A stretch of DNA of 24,351 bases from Neolecta irregularis DAH-3 (taxonomy: Eukaryota > Ascomycota > Neolectomycetes > Neolectales > Neolectaceae): assembly GCA_001929475.1 (NCBI GenBank), contig LXFE01002858.1:1-24351 (forward strand), given 5' to 3'. Of the stretch, positions 1 through 10,027 are shown one piece after another. The notes under the pieces are model-generated. The model was not told where the DNA came from and did no database searches. It saw only the letters and a list, made by a program, of their open reading frames with translations. The position numbers and the translations under genes are program-made. Numbering within the stretch: the first letter of the stretch is position 1; each line of letters begins with the position of its first letter.

Positions 1-70
1 AATATAAATATGATCATGATCATGATAAATATGAATATGATGATGATGAATATGAACTTGATAATGATAT
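1..70. repeat. A/T-rich microsatellite-like tract
   Basis: The first 70 bases are built from short units such as ATGATC, ATGAATAT and GATGAT repeated imperfectly. The tract ends directly at the first in-frame ATG of the hydrolase gene (position 69). It is low-complexity DNA, either promoter/leader sequence of that gene or its 5' untranslated region. Confidence 0.7.
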
Positions 71-1380
71 GATCCCTCCCGAATTTCGACGCCACAATCC
101 ACGCCGCATTCGTCTGCGTTCTCACACACAGTACTATCCATTAACTACACCCGCTCAGCTCAGATCAATGGCAGCAGCTCTTCCAGTCCCTCCAAAACAG
201 TCGTGGTTCCCGCAATCTTACTCGAAATCATTTCACCTCTGGTGGAACTTGAACATCGAATCAGCAGAAAGGAAAGTCTTGTCCTTTGTCAACCTTCCAA
301 AGGATTATGTCCCGGCAGTAGCACAAGTTGTTTTATCAGGCAACAATCGAATCATCAACGAGTACTCCATTACCCCTCCAGATGATCCACAAAAGACACT
401 TGTCGTCTTGCACGGATACGGCGCCGCTCTCGGCATGTTTTACCGCAACTTTGAGAGCCTCGCGACGATGGCCGATTATCGCTTATATGCACTCGACTGG
501 CTGGGCATGGGTCGCTCCAGTCGTCCTGAATTTCGTATTCGCGCAAAATCACCACACGCTCGCATCGATGAGACCCTCGACTTCTTTGTCGAGTCGCTAG
601 AAGAGTGGAGAGTACAGAGAAAAGTTGACAAATTCACCCTCATAGCACATTCATTAGGTATATTAGATCACTGAAGAGTCTTACTATGTAGGCGGATATC
701 TGGGAGTCGAATATGCTTTGAAATACCCCAAACGAATCGAAAATCTCATCCTGGTAAGTCCTGCAGGGGTCGGCGAATCTCCATACGCCGCTCCACAAAA
801 GCAAGACGTCGGCATCCCACCAACTGCTCTTCAACCCGATTTTACACAATCTCAATCTGCTCAAAAACATCATCCACCAGCTAACAAGGTACCCGTCTGG
901 GTCGCTTTTCTCTGGAACCAAAACATTAGCCCATTCTCGATCATCCGTGTCGCAGGGCCTTTGGGAGCACGTCTCGCTTCCGCATGGAGCCACCGCCGCT
1001 TCTCGACACTGCCCAAGGAAGAACAAGATGCTCTACACGAGTACACATATTCTGTTTTCAAGGGCAAAGGAAGCGGAGAGTATGCACTGACTTATCTACT
1101 GGCTCCCGGAGCACACGCTCGTAGACCCCTAATTGACCGCGTAAAGCACCTGAAATGTCCGACAATATTCATCTGTATTCCCTCGATATTCTGCAGTGCT
1201 GATTGTATAGATGGTGACAGAGACTGGATGGACGAAAAAGCAGGACAGAAGGCCGCTGAACGGCTGAGGGAATTTGGAATAGAGAGCAGAGTACAAATCA
1301 TTAAAGACGCTGGACACCATGTATACCTGGACAATCCACCCGCTTTTAACGATCTCGTTCGTCAGATACTGAACCAGTAG
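69..1380 (+). CDS. Alpha/beta hydrolase, ABHD4/ABHD5/CLD1 family (lipid deacylase or acyltransferase)
   Basis: Exons 69-657, 692-1174 and 1211-1380 give 413 residues. The introns are 34 nt (658-691) and 36 nt (1175-1210). Visible motifs: oxyanion-hole HGYGAA at about residues 115-120; nucleophile elbow AHSLGG with Ser195, whose codons are rejoined by intron 1; acid loop YGDRDWMD at 358-365, readable only after intron 2 is removed; and H-x4-D at 393-398, the acyltransferase-type motif of this family. Family knowledge: yeast Cld1 is a mitochondrial cardiolipin deacylase of about 445 residues, while ABHD4/5 act on N-acyl phospholipids or regulate lipases. The Arg-rich N-terminus would suit mitochondrial import, but the true start could be Met34 (position 168). 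The exact substrate is inferred; the family assignment is secure. Confidence 0.88.
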
Positions 1381-1718
1381 CTGTCGTATTTTGGCATGGT
1401 TTTTTTTGGTTGGTTTCCTTATTGAGGGGGGTAAACATAAACTGGAAACAATTTGTTCCCATACATCTCTACGTGCATTTCGTACATTATACAATATTAT
1501 ATACAGTTGGGGTTTAAATATGTTTCATGCAGAACTGAACAGGTGACCTCATTTCTCGTCCAAGAGCGGTAGACGTCAACGTCCATTCGTTCATCTAACC
1601 GCTACTTTTTTTTGCGTTCTCGTACTCTTTAGCAGTTTTTCTGTTTTCGGGAACCCTGTTTATCCAGCTGTACGCGATGTCTTCCCTCCGCCTATAAACC
1701 TTCATCTCGACTTATCCA
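1381..1718. other. Intergenic: hydrolase 3' end and RIM15 promoter
   Basis: No gene is visible here. The half next to RIM15 holds a GACGTCA element (1572-1578, ATF/CREB-like) and an eight-T run (1606-1613). Poly(dA:dT) tracts of this sort are common in fungal promoters. Transcription start sites cannot be placed. Confidence 0.5.
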
Positions 1719-4700
1719 ATGTCTGCCGCCTTACAGCGGGCCGGTTCCACAGTTGCCTCCTTCAGCACGGAAATAGATGACTTGAGAGCCGCTGTGGCTC
1801 ATACCCAGACTTCAAATATCATCGTCGAGTTGGATTTGCAATGTCAGTTTAAATGGATTAGCTGGACTTGGTTCGATATCATTGGGTGGGCTGGCACTTT
1901 GACTCTGTATGTTTACTATATAGCACCCACCCTTCCTCAATTCACGAAATCTCCCAGGTCTTGATCGACTCGGATAGACTTGTTTTTCAAGACGCAACTG
2001 AAAAGTTGCTCAAAGATGACTCGCATTCGCTGAGAATAAAGTTTCATGTCATCGTCGGACAAGGGAAACCCAATGTCCACGAGACCGAAACTGATTCTGA
2101 TGACGAAAATGTTGATAGAAAGCTCCCAGAAGCTTTGGAGATGGAGGGTCAGGGAATTCTCATTCGCGATCGAGTTACCGCCCAAGCAACTCATGTAGTG
2201 TTCTCTTGTTTCCTCCCTGACATGTAGACAATGTGGGTATTCAGACCCTTTGAAGAAGCAAAATCTTCCACAGAGTACATTGATACAGGGCTCTCTGAAA
2301 TGCTTGGCTTTGGTGCATCAATACTCTCTCAGTATGTGCAAGAAATCATGGATAATCCAGACATTTCATATCCAGAAAATCACCCGCCTCCCCTCCCCCT
2401 CCACTGCCACATCTGCGAACGCCAGTTTGTACCATGGTTCTTTGAGAAACATACAGAATTGTGCGTGTTGACGCATAAAGCGGAATCTTCCGTTCAGACA
2501 TGCCAAGACGATATCCGTGATCACAGGCAGCTGGTCACCCGATTACTCGATGGACTTGATCGTAGTCATCCAGATAAACCGTTCACTTTGGAATACAGAG
2601 GCCTTCCTTTGGTCGCTTCACTTCCACCAACACAACGAAACTCTGGCTCTTCTCGGTCTCGACACTCCATAGGACGCAGGTCGCATACTCGAACATTGGA
2701 AGTCCTTCTCGATCTCTGCGATACTGCGATCGATATATCAACGCCTGCGATCAAGGATGAGTACGCTAATGTCCCCATCGAGCTACTCCGCGTGCAGTCT
2801 CCAGAGAGCGAAAAGCGTATCAATCAGATCATCGAATGGCAAATGCCCAATGTTGAAGATCCCGGTGTTCAGGCTTTGTGCGTCGATACCCTTGCATGCG
2901 CACGAGCAAAAATCGACAGTGTTTTTCGACTTCGTAATACCATTCACTACTCGGAACGCGTGAATCAAGAGCTCCATCTCCAAGTTCAGGAAATCATTGC
3001 CCAGGCGGTCGAGCAATCCCATTCACAAATCGAGGAAGAAGATCTTGAGATACATAGTGAAGGATCTGACCAAGAACCAGCCACGGCACATCTAGCGCCC
3101 CAAATCCCCCATACTGAACAGATTGAAGATACCAAACAATCATCTCCACGAGAATCCTTTCATCAACACGCGCCATCTGGTGGAGAAAGTCCAGTCAGCC
3201 TCACCTGTTCCAAATTTCCTCAGGGTATTCGTGGGTATCCCTTCATCGAAGACAACGACTCCGATTCTTCAGGTCTGGCTCCAAGAGCACAAACGAGTTC
3301 GCCTTGCTCGGATTATGAATTTCCCCGAAACACCCCTCATCGGAGAAGCACTCTCGGTTCACCACAGCGTGGAATCTCGCCATGCAGACGAATCTCTCCA
3401 TCTCCACTGAAATCTAATAAATGGAGAACATCGACTTTCGACATTTCGACATCTCCATTATTTCAATCTGCACAGTTTGAAAAAACAGCACATCAACACC
3501 ATCATCGTCAATCGTCAAGCTCAACAAGCGATCGAAATCCGCCGCTGTCTCCTCGCATCCCCCCCGCTCTGCCGACCCGCGCTGTACCGCCCTCAATAAA
3601 AGACTTTGAAATCATCAAACCGATTTCCAAAGGCGCTTTTGGCTCTGTTTACCTTTCGAAAAAGAAATCCACCGGAGATTATTTTGCGATAAAAGTGCTA
3701 AAGAAAGCAGATATGATTTCCAAAAATCAAGTAACCAATGTCCGAGCCGAGCGCGCGATCCTCATGGCCCAAGGCGAAAGCCCATTCGTGGCAAAATTAT
3801 TTTTTACATTTCAGAGTAAAGAGTACTTGTACCTAGTCATGGAGTATCTGAATGGTGGCGATTGTGCTGCTTTAATCAAGATGTTGGGTGCGTTGAGCGA
3901 GGATTGGGTGCAACGATATATTGCAGAAGTTGTTCTTGGGTTGGAATACTTGCATGCCCATGGAATCGTTCATCGGTAACTCCCCCTGATCTAACTAAAA
4001 CTGATTCGACTAGTGATTTAAAACCCGATAATTTACTCATTGATCAACGTGGACATTTAAAACTTACGGATTTCGGGTTATCTAGAATGGGAATCGTGGG
4101 TCGACAGGCAAGAGCTAGAGAATCGGAGGCCTGTGAAGTGCCGGATCTTCTTCGAACCGGTCCTTTTCTTCCCATGAGCAGTTCTACAAGTTCACGAAGC
4201 GCATCTTTTGATTATGGTGCTGTCAGCATTAATTCGACACCCTCGCTTACACCTGAATCACCATTTCAGAATGTTGCGTATTTCAATCTTAATAAATTTC
4301 GATCAGATGTGAATGAACAGCCACTGGAGGGAATGATGGCCAAGATGGCCATTGATACCACTAGTCAGTATTTACGAGCTGATGATGATGCGCAAAGCGT
4401 CGCATCGAGCAGTAGCGGTCTTTCGGGGTTCAGTCTTGCAAATCTACAACAGCATCAACAGCCACAAGTGCAGAACACAAATAAGACGAGCCAATCAAAT
4501 TTAATGCTGCCTCCTGCAATGGCTCTTTTCGACCCCAACGACGAGACGAGAAAATTTGTAGGGACTCCAGATTACCTTGCCCCCGAAACAATTCTTGGGA
4601 CTGGGCAGGACGATATGGGTGATTGGGTATATTTATGCTTTGGTATATATTGCTGATTCAGTAGTGGAGTCTCGGCTGTATTATGTTTGAATTTCTATTC

Positions 4701-7169
4701 GGATATCCACCATTCCAATCTCAGACTCCAGAAGAAGTTTTTGATAATATCCTCCATCGACGTATCGATTGGCCTGAAGAAGATCCTGACTGTTGTGTTT
4801 CCGAAGAAGCTAAAGATCTTATGAGTCGATTAATGACGTTGGATCAGAAAGAACGCTTGGGAGCGAATGGCGCTGATGAGGTGAAACGGCACAAATTCCT
4901 CAAAAATATCGAATGGGATAGGCTCTCTGAAACAGAAGGTCAGTTCGTGCCTACCACACACAGCCCCGAAGATACAGATTACTTTGACAGTCGAGGTGCT
5001 TCACAGTTCGTTCACGATGATCCGGAAGCTCTTCCGTTTCAACGAGATGAAGCTAATGTTTGTGACTCCCCTACTGAATCCGAGCGTGAAAAATTGATGA
5101 ATCGAATTCAAAAGGAAAATGTATTTTTTAAACGAGGATTGATACCTCTGTCTATCCCATCTCACGTTAGAGAAAAGTCTCGACGGACAAGAAGATTAAG
5201 TGAGCCTTTTATTAACGACGATTTCGGATCCTTTACCTTTAAAAACCTTTCGGTGTTGGAGAAGGCAAATAAAGATCAGCTCCAGAAACTTCGGGATCAT
5301 TTTGATTCGGCTCCTGTTTCTGCTGAACCCGCCAGGTCACCGGGATATCCTTCCTTTCATCGACATTCCTCACTGCCAATACCACATAGCCATTCGAGTT
5401 CGCCGTCGAGCATATCGTCGATTCCTGTTGCCGTTTCACCTAGCAGGAAACCCCAATCTGGATCGCATAGTCCTCATATTTCATCGGCGGCTCTAGGTTC
5501 GTCCAAGGGGAAAAAGGCTTCTATTCAGTCATTACCCGACTGTAAGCCTTTGTTTAAAGAACCTTTTGTTTCCACAAGGACATCGGAATGGGTGCGACCA
5601 CTAATACTCCCTGGCGATCAAGCAAATATCATTCAGCGGAGAAATACTTTGCCTGCTCGAGTTGGGGGTCGTCAGAGATCAAAAACCGTCGGCGAGGCAG
5701 CTAGTCTTAAACCCAATTTCGAATTTCTAAAGCGTACGAATCGAAGGAGCCACGTCTTTGATACACCCAGTAGTTCGGAAAATGAAGATACACGAGCGAG
5801 TGCTTTATTACGAGTCCAGAAGCGTCGTCAATTCTCTTGTAATAAAAGAATGTCAACGGTTATGCTTGGGTCTGGGCCATATTTCCGACCGTTGGATGTT
5901 CTAGTTTGCGAAGATAACCCGCTTACAAATAAAGTCATGGAGACCATGCTTGGTAAATTGAAGTGTAGAGTTGTTTCAATGTACGACGGAGCAAGCGCTG
6001 CTTCGACTGCTATGAGCAACATAAAATGTATGCCAACTTGATTTATTATACTGATGCTCTTTTTAGTTGATATCATCTTCATGGACATCAAACTTCCCAA
6101 GATTAATGGCCAGGATGCAGCTAAAATGATTCGATCTACAAAACATGCGAATTCTTCAACCCCCATCATCGCCGTCACTTCCTACCTGCCGGATATCACA
6201 AATCCCTCTGTCTTCGACTCGCAGCTGGAGAAGCCGCTGATGATGACCCGGCTGCGCGAACATCTCGAGCGGTTCTGTTATTGGAAACCATATGACCCAG
6301 AAGAGAGTCCAAGAATTTCCCAGCAGTTGCTAAGTTCGGCTGCATCAACACCTGCTCGGAAAGTATCCAGTATCGCGCCTTTAGATACACATACATTGAC
6401 TCCTCGTTTGTCCCAGCACTTTGATTCACGACCCTTTCAAATACCCAGAGCATCTAATTCTTTCGATCAGGGCCCCGCACGGATTTGGAAACCAGCATGT
6501 CATGCAGGTCACGATAGCTCTCCACGACGATCTGGAAGCATCGATAATCAATTTTTCCAAACAGTTCCGCGCCAGTCTCACCGAACTGGGTCTGTGTCTA
6601 GTATCGAGCAGACATCCTCTCGGTCATCACTCACCGAACCGACTTTTCGCCCGCCAGGCTGGCAGCGTACTGGCAGCGGCGGGAGTGTCGACCTTTTACC
6701 GTTAGCTATTCAACGAACCATTGAAGGAAGTTCGCGCCCTAGAGAATGGACCCGAGGCGGTAGCGGCTCCAGCATTGCAAGCATGGAGCCTCGTCTGAGT
6801 CAATCTACTGATGGGTGTCGCAATCAGCGATCAGGGAGCGGAAGTTCGATGACCTCTATTGAACAGTTTGGAACGCCAATCCGTCAACAAATTCCGGAGC
6901 ATCTGTCTCGTCGAACAAGTTCTTTCGATTTTTTGAAATCAAGCCCAACATTCGAATCAATAATTGAATCTACCTTAACCTCAGGCGAAGATGGACTTGG
7001 TAATTTGAAATCTCAGTGTCATTCCCCGGATAGTAACACTTCGCCATGTGGAAGTGCTACACCTCGACCACCCGCCTCTCCGTTTCCAGAGCGAGTCATC
7101 CCGGCGTTGCCATTGAAAGGCCCTGTCACAAAGTTTAGAGAGTCTCATGGCACTAAACATGTGAGATGA
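1719..7169 (+). CDS. RIM15: RIM15-type nutrient/stress kinase with PAS-like and response-regulator receiver regions
   Basis: Exons 1719-1885, 1924-2194, 2228-3975, 4014-4626, 4665-6027 and 6067-7169 encode 1754 residues, close to yeast Rim15 (about 1770). The introns are 38, 33, 38, 38 and 39 nt. N-terminal PAS-like text (LDLQCQFKWIS, then DIIG joined across intron 1) is followed by the family's C-x2-C/H/C block (Cys206, Cys209, His221, Cys225; WFFEKH). The kinase domain runs from about 605 to 1015: ISKGAFGSV loop, AIKVLKK lysine, HRDLKPDN (split by intron 3), DFG near 748, APE near 918. The roughly 165-residue DFG-to-APE insert is typical of Rim15/Greatwall kinases. A receiver domain begins near 1342, with Asp1350, acceptor Asp1394 (FMDIKLP), Thr1425 and Lys1443 all present. 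The Ser-rich tail is probably disordered. In yeast, Rim15 acts below TORC1/PKA and phosphorylates endosulfines to control entry into quiescence. Confidence 0.95.
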
Positions 7170-7719
7170 TATGCTTTGAGATGTGATTTTGTTTTACTTT
7201 TGCGTTGCTTTTCGGGGGGTAGTGATTGGTGATTTAGGGGGTGGGACGGTAGTTCTCTGGCATTTTTGGCGAAGAGGGGTTCTCTTTCCGTTCCCTTGCT
7301 CATATTGTCTTTGCTCGATTTCAGTTTTCCCTTTTTGTGTTTGGTCATATAGTTTTCGTTTTTGTTATACCACTTTGTCAACTTTCGGTTTATTATTCCG
7401 AGATCACCAATATCTGATATGTTTGTTGAGACCCAGTCCTTTTTGCCCCAGGAAGAACTAAATTTCCACCATATTATGTTTTATTTCTCTTACATGCTTT
7501 CCGAGGAATGACATCACCAGCTCCCGAGGCGGAGAAATGCAGCCTTGAAGTTTTCCTGGAAACCGCACGAGACGTCATGAAATACATTGATCATCCCCTA
7601 TATAGAACAAAAAACTATTTGATACATAGAAAATCCTGTACGTGGTCAAACTTCTAAGTGTAACAATTGCGATGAAATGTCAAACATGGCGTGACATTTC
7701 CACGTCGTTGATATCCACC
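7170..7719. promoter_or_regulatory. Intergenic: RIM15 3' region and GET2 promoter/leader
   Basis: The stretch is T-rich and has no credible gene. Near GET2 it contains GACGTCAT (7571-7578) and a TATA-like CTATATAG about 120 bp before the chosen GET2 start. An ATG at 7672 is in frame with GET2 but sits in a weaker context and would add 16 residues not expected in the family. Confidence 0.35.
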
Positions 7720-8512
7720 ATGTCCTCAGAAGCAATATCAGAATTATCCCCAGCTGAACTTCGCAAGCAGAGGAGAGAAACAAAAATACTGTCGTCGGGG
7801 AACTTCCGTCTTAGCAAGATTACCAAAACTGCCTTCACTGGATTAGATTATGAGAAAGGTATCTTGCCTGTTGTATATTTGCTAAAGCAAGATCTCTCAT
7901 CAACAATGCCCCAAGTCTCTGATCCTGAAGAAGTGGATATTAGCCCTTCTTCAAAGATAGAAGCTGCTGGGCATTTCTCAAAGGAAGCCAGTGTCGATTT
8001 CTTCAAAGCTTTCGGCATTGACAGCGAGCAACCTCATCCTGAAGCATTTGTTCAAACTAGTCCGAATCAACTCGAGCTCTCAAGGAATAAACTGCTCTGG
8101 GATTTAACACACATATTTGTGTCTGTATTTCTGGTTGTTTATACGTTTGTTGGAATGAGATTTTCAGGTGTAGATAAGTACAGTCGACTGGATTTATCGA
8201 CTACGGTATATACCTCTGGATATTCAAGCTGAACTGTAGCCCCTATTCTGGATATTCATAGCGACGCAACTCGCGTTGCAAGTTTTACAGATCAAGGTGT
8301 CAAAGGTATCGTCCACATTCAATTTCATATCTGATGTTTAGAACATGGAAGATCCATCATCAATACTCTCTCTCATATCAAATAATCTCCCCTGTCCGTT
8401 GGGAAATTATCTGTCTTTATTGGGAAAATACAGTTCAATGTGGTCGTCATTAGTAGACGACCTATGTATTCTAATCCTTGGAATCGGCCTCATTTCTTGG
8501 TTTTACATGTAA
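7720..8512 (+). CDS. GET2: Get2 subunit of the GET insertase for tail-anchored proteins
   Basis: Exons 7720-8205, 8240-8296 and 8342-8512 give 237 residues; the introns are 34 and 45 nt, both phase 0. The start follows a strong CCACC context. The N-terminus has the basic motif LRKQRRETK followed by FRLSKI, the cytosolic element that in this family recruits the Get3 ATPase. Three membrane segments fit Get2: about 128-147 (THIFVSVFLVVYTFVGM), 164-181 (LFWIFIATQLALQ, which appears only after splicing) and 218-237 (LCILILGIGLISWFY). The block before the last segment (LGNYLSLLGKYSSMWSSLV) is the conserved Get2 C-terminal region. Get2 pairs with Get1 in the ER membrane to receive tail-anchored proteins from Get3. 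Its 3' end faces the ribosomal-protein gene 43 bp away. Confidence 0.85.
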
Positions 8513-8555
8513 CAATTTATAGTCTGCAATGGAGCATGCTGAAGCCTTAAAACTT

Positions 8556-9036
8556 TCAAGATGCGGTTTTCTTCTTCTGTATCATCCAATCTTCAAGGCC
8601 CTTATCAACTAATATCCTCAATTCTTGAACCTCCGGATCTTCCGGTAAAACTTCTCCATCGACGACCCCTAGAAATTCGGATGTGATTTCATCTGAATGC
8701 CTGTTTTTAAGGAAAATACTTTTTGTAGGTGTCGTAGCACTGTTCTCAAATATTCGTAACTCTGGTTTTTCTAAAACCTCTTTTCTGGAAAAAACCTCAA
8801 TTTTAACGCCGGGATTATAGTACGCTAGAGTGGACAAATGCAATCTTACAAATTTACTAGCGCTCAGCCCGTTATTATCTTAGTTGAAAATGATACCGAG
8901 CGCCCATGCCTCCGTTTTCATTTTTCTGGCTGAATTCAATTTCTAGCTTTGTGATTTTTGAAGGCAAGCGGACTGCTGTCGCTCCTGTACGGATTTTTAA
9001 AAGGCTTGAAGCCAGCAGGCGGCCCCGCGAAGGCAT
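8556..9036 (-). CDS. MRP49: Mitochondrial ribosomal protein, L51/S25/CI-B8 domain (mL61/Mrp49-like)
   Basis: On the minus strand, exons 9036-8897 and 8856-8556 encode 146 residues, with a 40-nt intron (8857-8896). Splicing joins GGMGAR to KFVRLHLSTLAYYNPGV. That restores the family pattern: a GG/G-x-G-A-R turn, then a hydrophobic strand and Y-x-NP. RLLASSLLKIRTG near the start and TPTKSIFLKNRHSDEI in the middle also fit fungal Mrp49/mL61, and the human mS25 protein has a related GARKF...NP core. Yeast Mrp49 is 137 residues. The protein is expected in the mitochondrial ribosome; which subunit it joins depends on whether it is truly mL61 rather than mS25. The start is the only upstream ATG in frame. 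Confidence 0.8.
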
Positions 9037-9451
9037 TTTTCGACTGAGAAATTTCGAGGGGGTGAAATACTGGAGTTTAGATTTCACCAGAAAGTTTGAG
9101 TAATGATAATTGCATTCAAACACGATCTTTCTAGGAAAAATAAAGCTATACAAGAGATTTTAGATTCTCTCAAGTATACCATCTAGGTATACATTCTCAT
9201 CCTCATTGTTTTCCTTCCCAAATGCACATTCCTAATGGCAAATTAGAAGGATATTAGAGATCAATAGTCCATGTTATGACTCTACAGCATGCAGAATTGC
9301 CCATCCTTTTGTTTTGTACTATCAAAATGATATTGAGAATCTATGTCTCAGCACACACCCTGGGGTTGAGTGCTGATGTGGACTTAGGTTGGATATGCCG
9401 ACATAGATACTATGAGTAAGGGTAACTACATATATTGAATATCAGGTGAAA

Positions 9452-9476
9452 GCCTAGCCAGCTAGTCCAGCTAGGC
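9452..9476. repeat. Short inverted repeat (7-bp perfect stem)
   Basis: GCCTAGC (9452-9458) and GCTAGGC (9470-9476) are exact reverse complements around an 11-base loop, forming a hairpin at the left edge of the GC-rich island. The stem is short enough to be chance; its position is what makes it worth recording. Confidence 0.4.
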
Positions 9477-9489
9477 GCTACTTATATAC

Positions 9490-9665
9490 AGATTCGCCGC
9501 ATGGACTGCTGCTGTCATCTGCCTGCCCGCCTTTCTGTTGCCTTGCAAGGTGGCGATGCTTGTGACCGGCCCGACTGGGATGAGCTGCGGCCCTTGCTGC
9601 TCTTTGTGCTCCTTCCGAAGATTGAGCGGTGGCGGTGGCAAGCTGGTGGGGGTTGCGACGGTGGG
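9490..9665. other. GC-rich island of unknown origin
   Basis: By eye this is far richer in G and C than the sequence on either side, with runs such as GGTGGCGGTGGC. A plus-strand frame opens at 9501 (MDCCCHLPARL...) and closes with a TAA just after the island. It matches nothing I recognise and lacks the codon style of the neighbouring genes. Possible origins are an inserted gene fragment, filler DNA from break repair, or an assembly chimera. Confidence 0.5.
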
Positions 9666-9670
9666 GTAAA

Positions 9671-9715
9671 GTAACTGGATGGAAACAATTGCATCATATT
9701 TATGCTCTTCTCTCC
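9671..9715. repeat. 45-bp exact direct repeat, copy 1 (displaced coding fragment)
   Basis: These 45 bases are identical, in the same orientation, to 10318-10362 inside the minus-strand gene at 10028-10837. On the minus strand they read as REEHKYDAIVSIQL, the same as part of that protein. Identity stops abruptly at both ends, so this looks like a copied fragment rather than a decayed gene copy. Confidence 0.9.
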
Positions 9716-10027
9716 CTGCACTCATCTGTCAAAAGAAAAGGCATCTGGAATTTGGCTGCTTCTAAAAGTAACACTCTTGTATAGGTTTTTATGTTTATAA
9801 ACCAGTTAGCATAATAAGAACCACCTAGTAGACACATGATCATTACAGAAGCTAAACTGTCGCATCAACATTTCAAATGTTAATCCTTCAGATTTCTCAA
9901 TCAAAGTAATTTTTTGGCCTCCCAAGGCATCCACACCTACCAAAATTTTCCTAGCTGAAGATAGAGGTCATGCCAAAAAATTCCCACAGGAAAACGAGCA
10001 TCATTCCTTTTCTCATGATTGTTACTG

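Larger units (their letters stand above)
9037..10027. other. Gene-free gap with an anomalous central island
   Basis: Both flanks (9037-9450 and 9716-10027) are A/T-rich and show no coding potential, tRNA or recognisable repeat. The centre is different: a small hairpin (9452-9476), a GC-rich island (9490-9665) and a 45-bp copy of downstream coding sequence (9671-9715) lie side by side. The far right part may include the 3' untranslated region of the minus-strand gene that ends at 10028. Confidence 0.6.

Noticed and set aside
7642-7719. Upstream extension of GET2
   Set aside because: The frame opens at a GTG, which is not a normal fungal start. The Met at 7672 adds sequence not expected in Get2, while 7720 has a CCACC context and a family-like N-terminus.
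9471-9725. Minus-strand frames across the GC-rich island
   Set aside because: They join a copied coding fragment to unrelated GC-rich sequence. The product is low-complexity and resembles no family.
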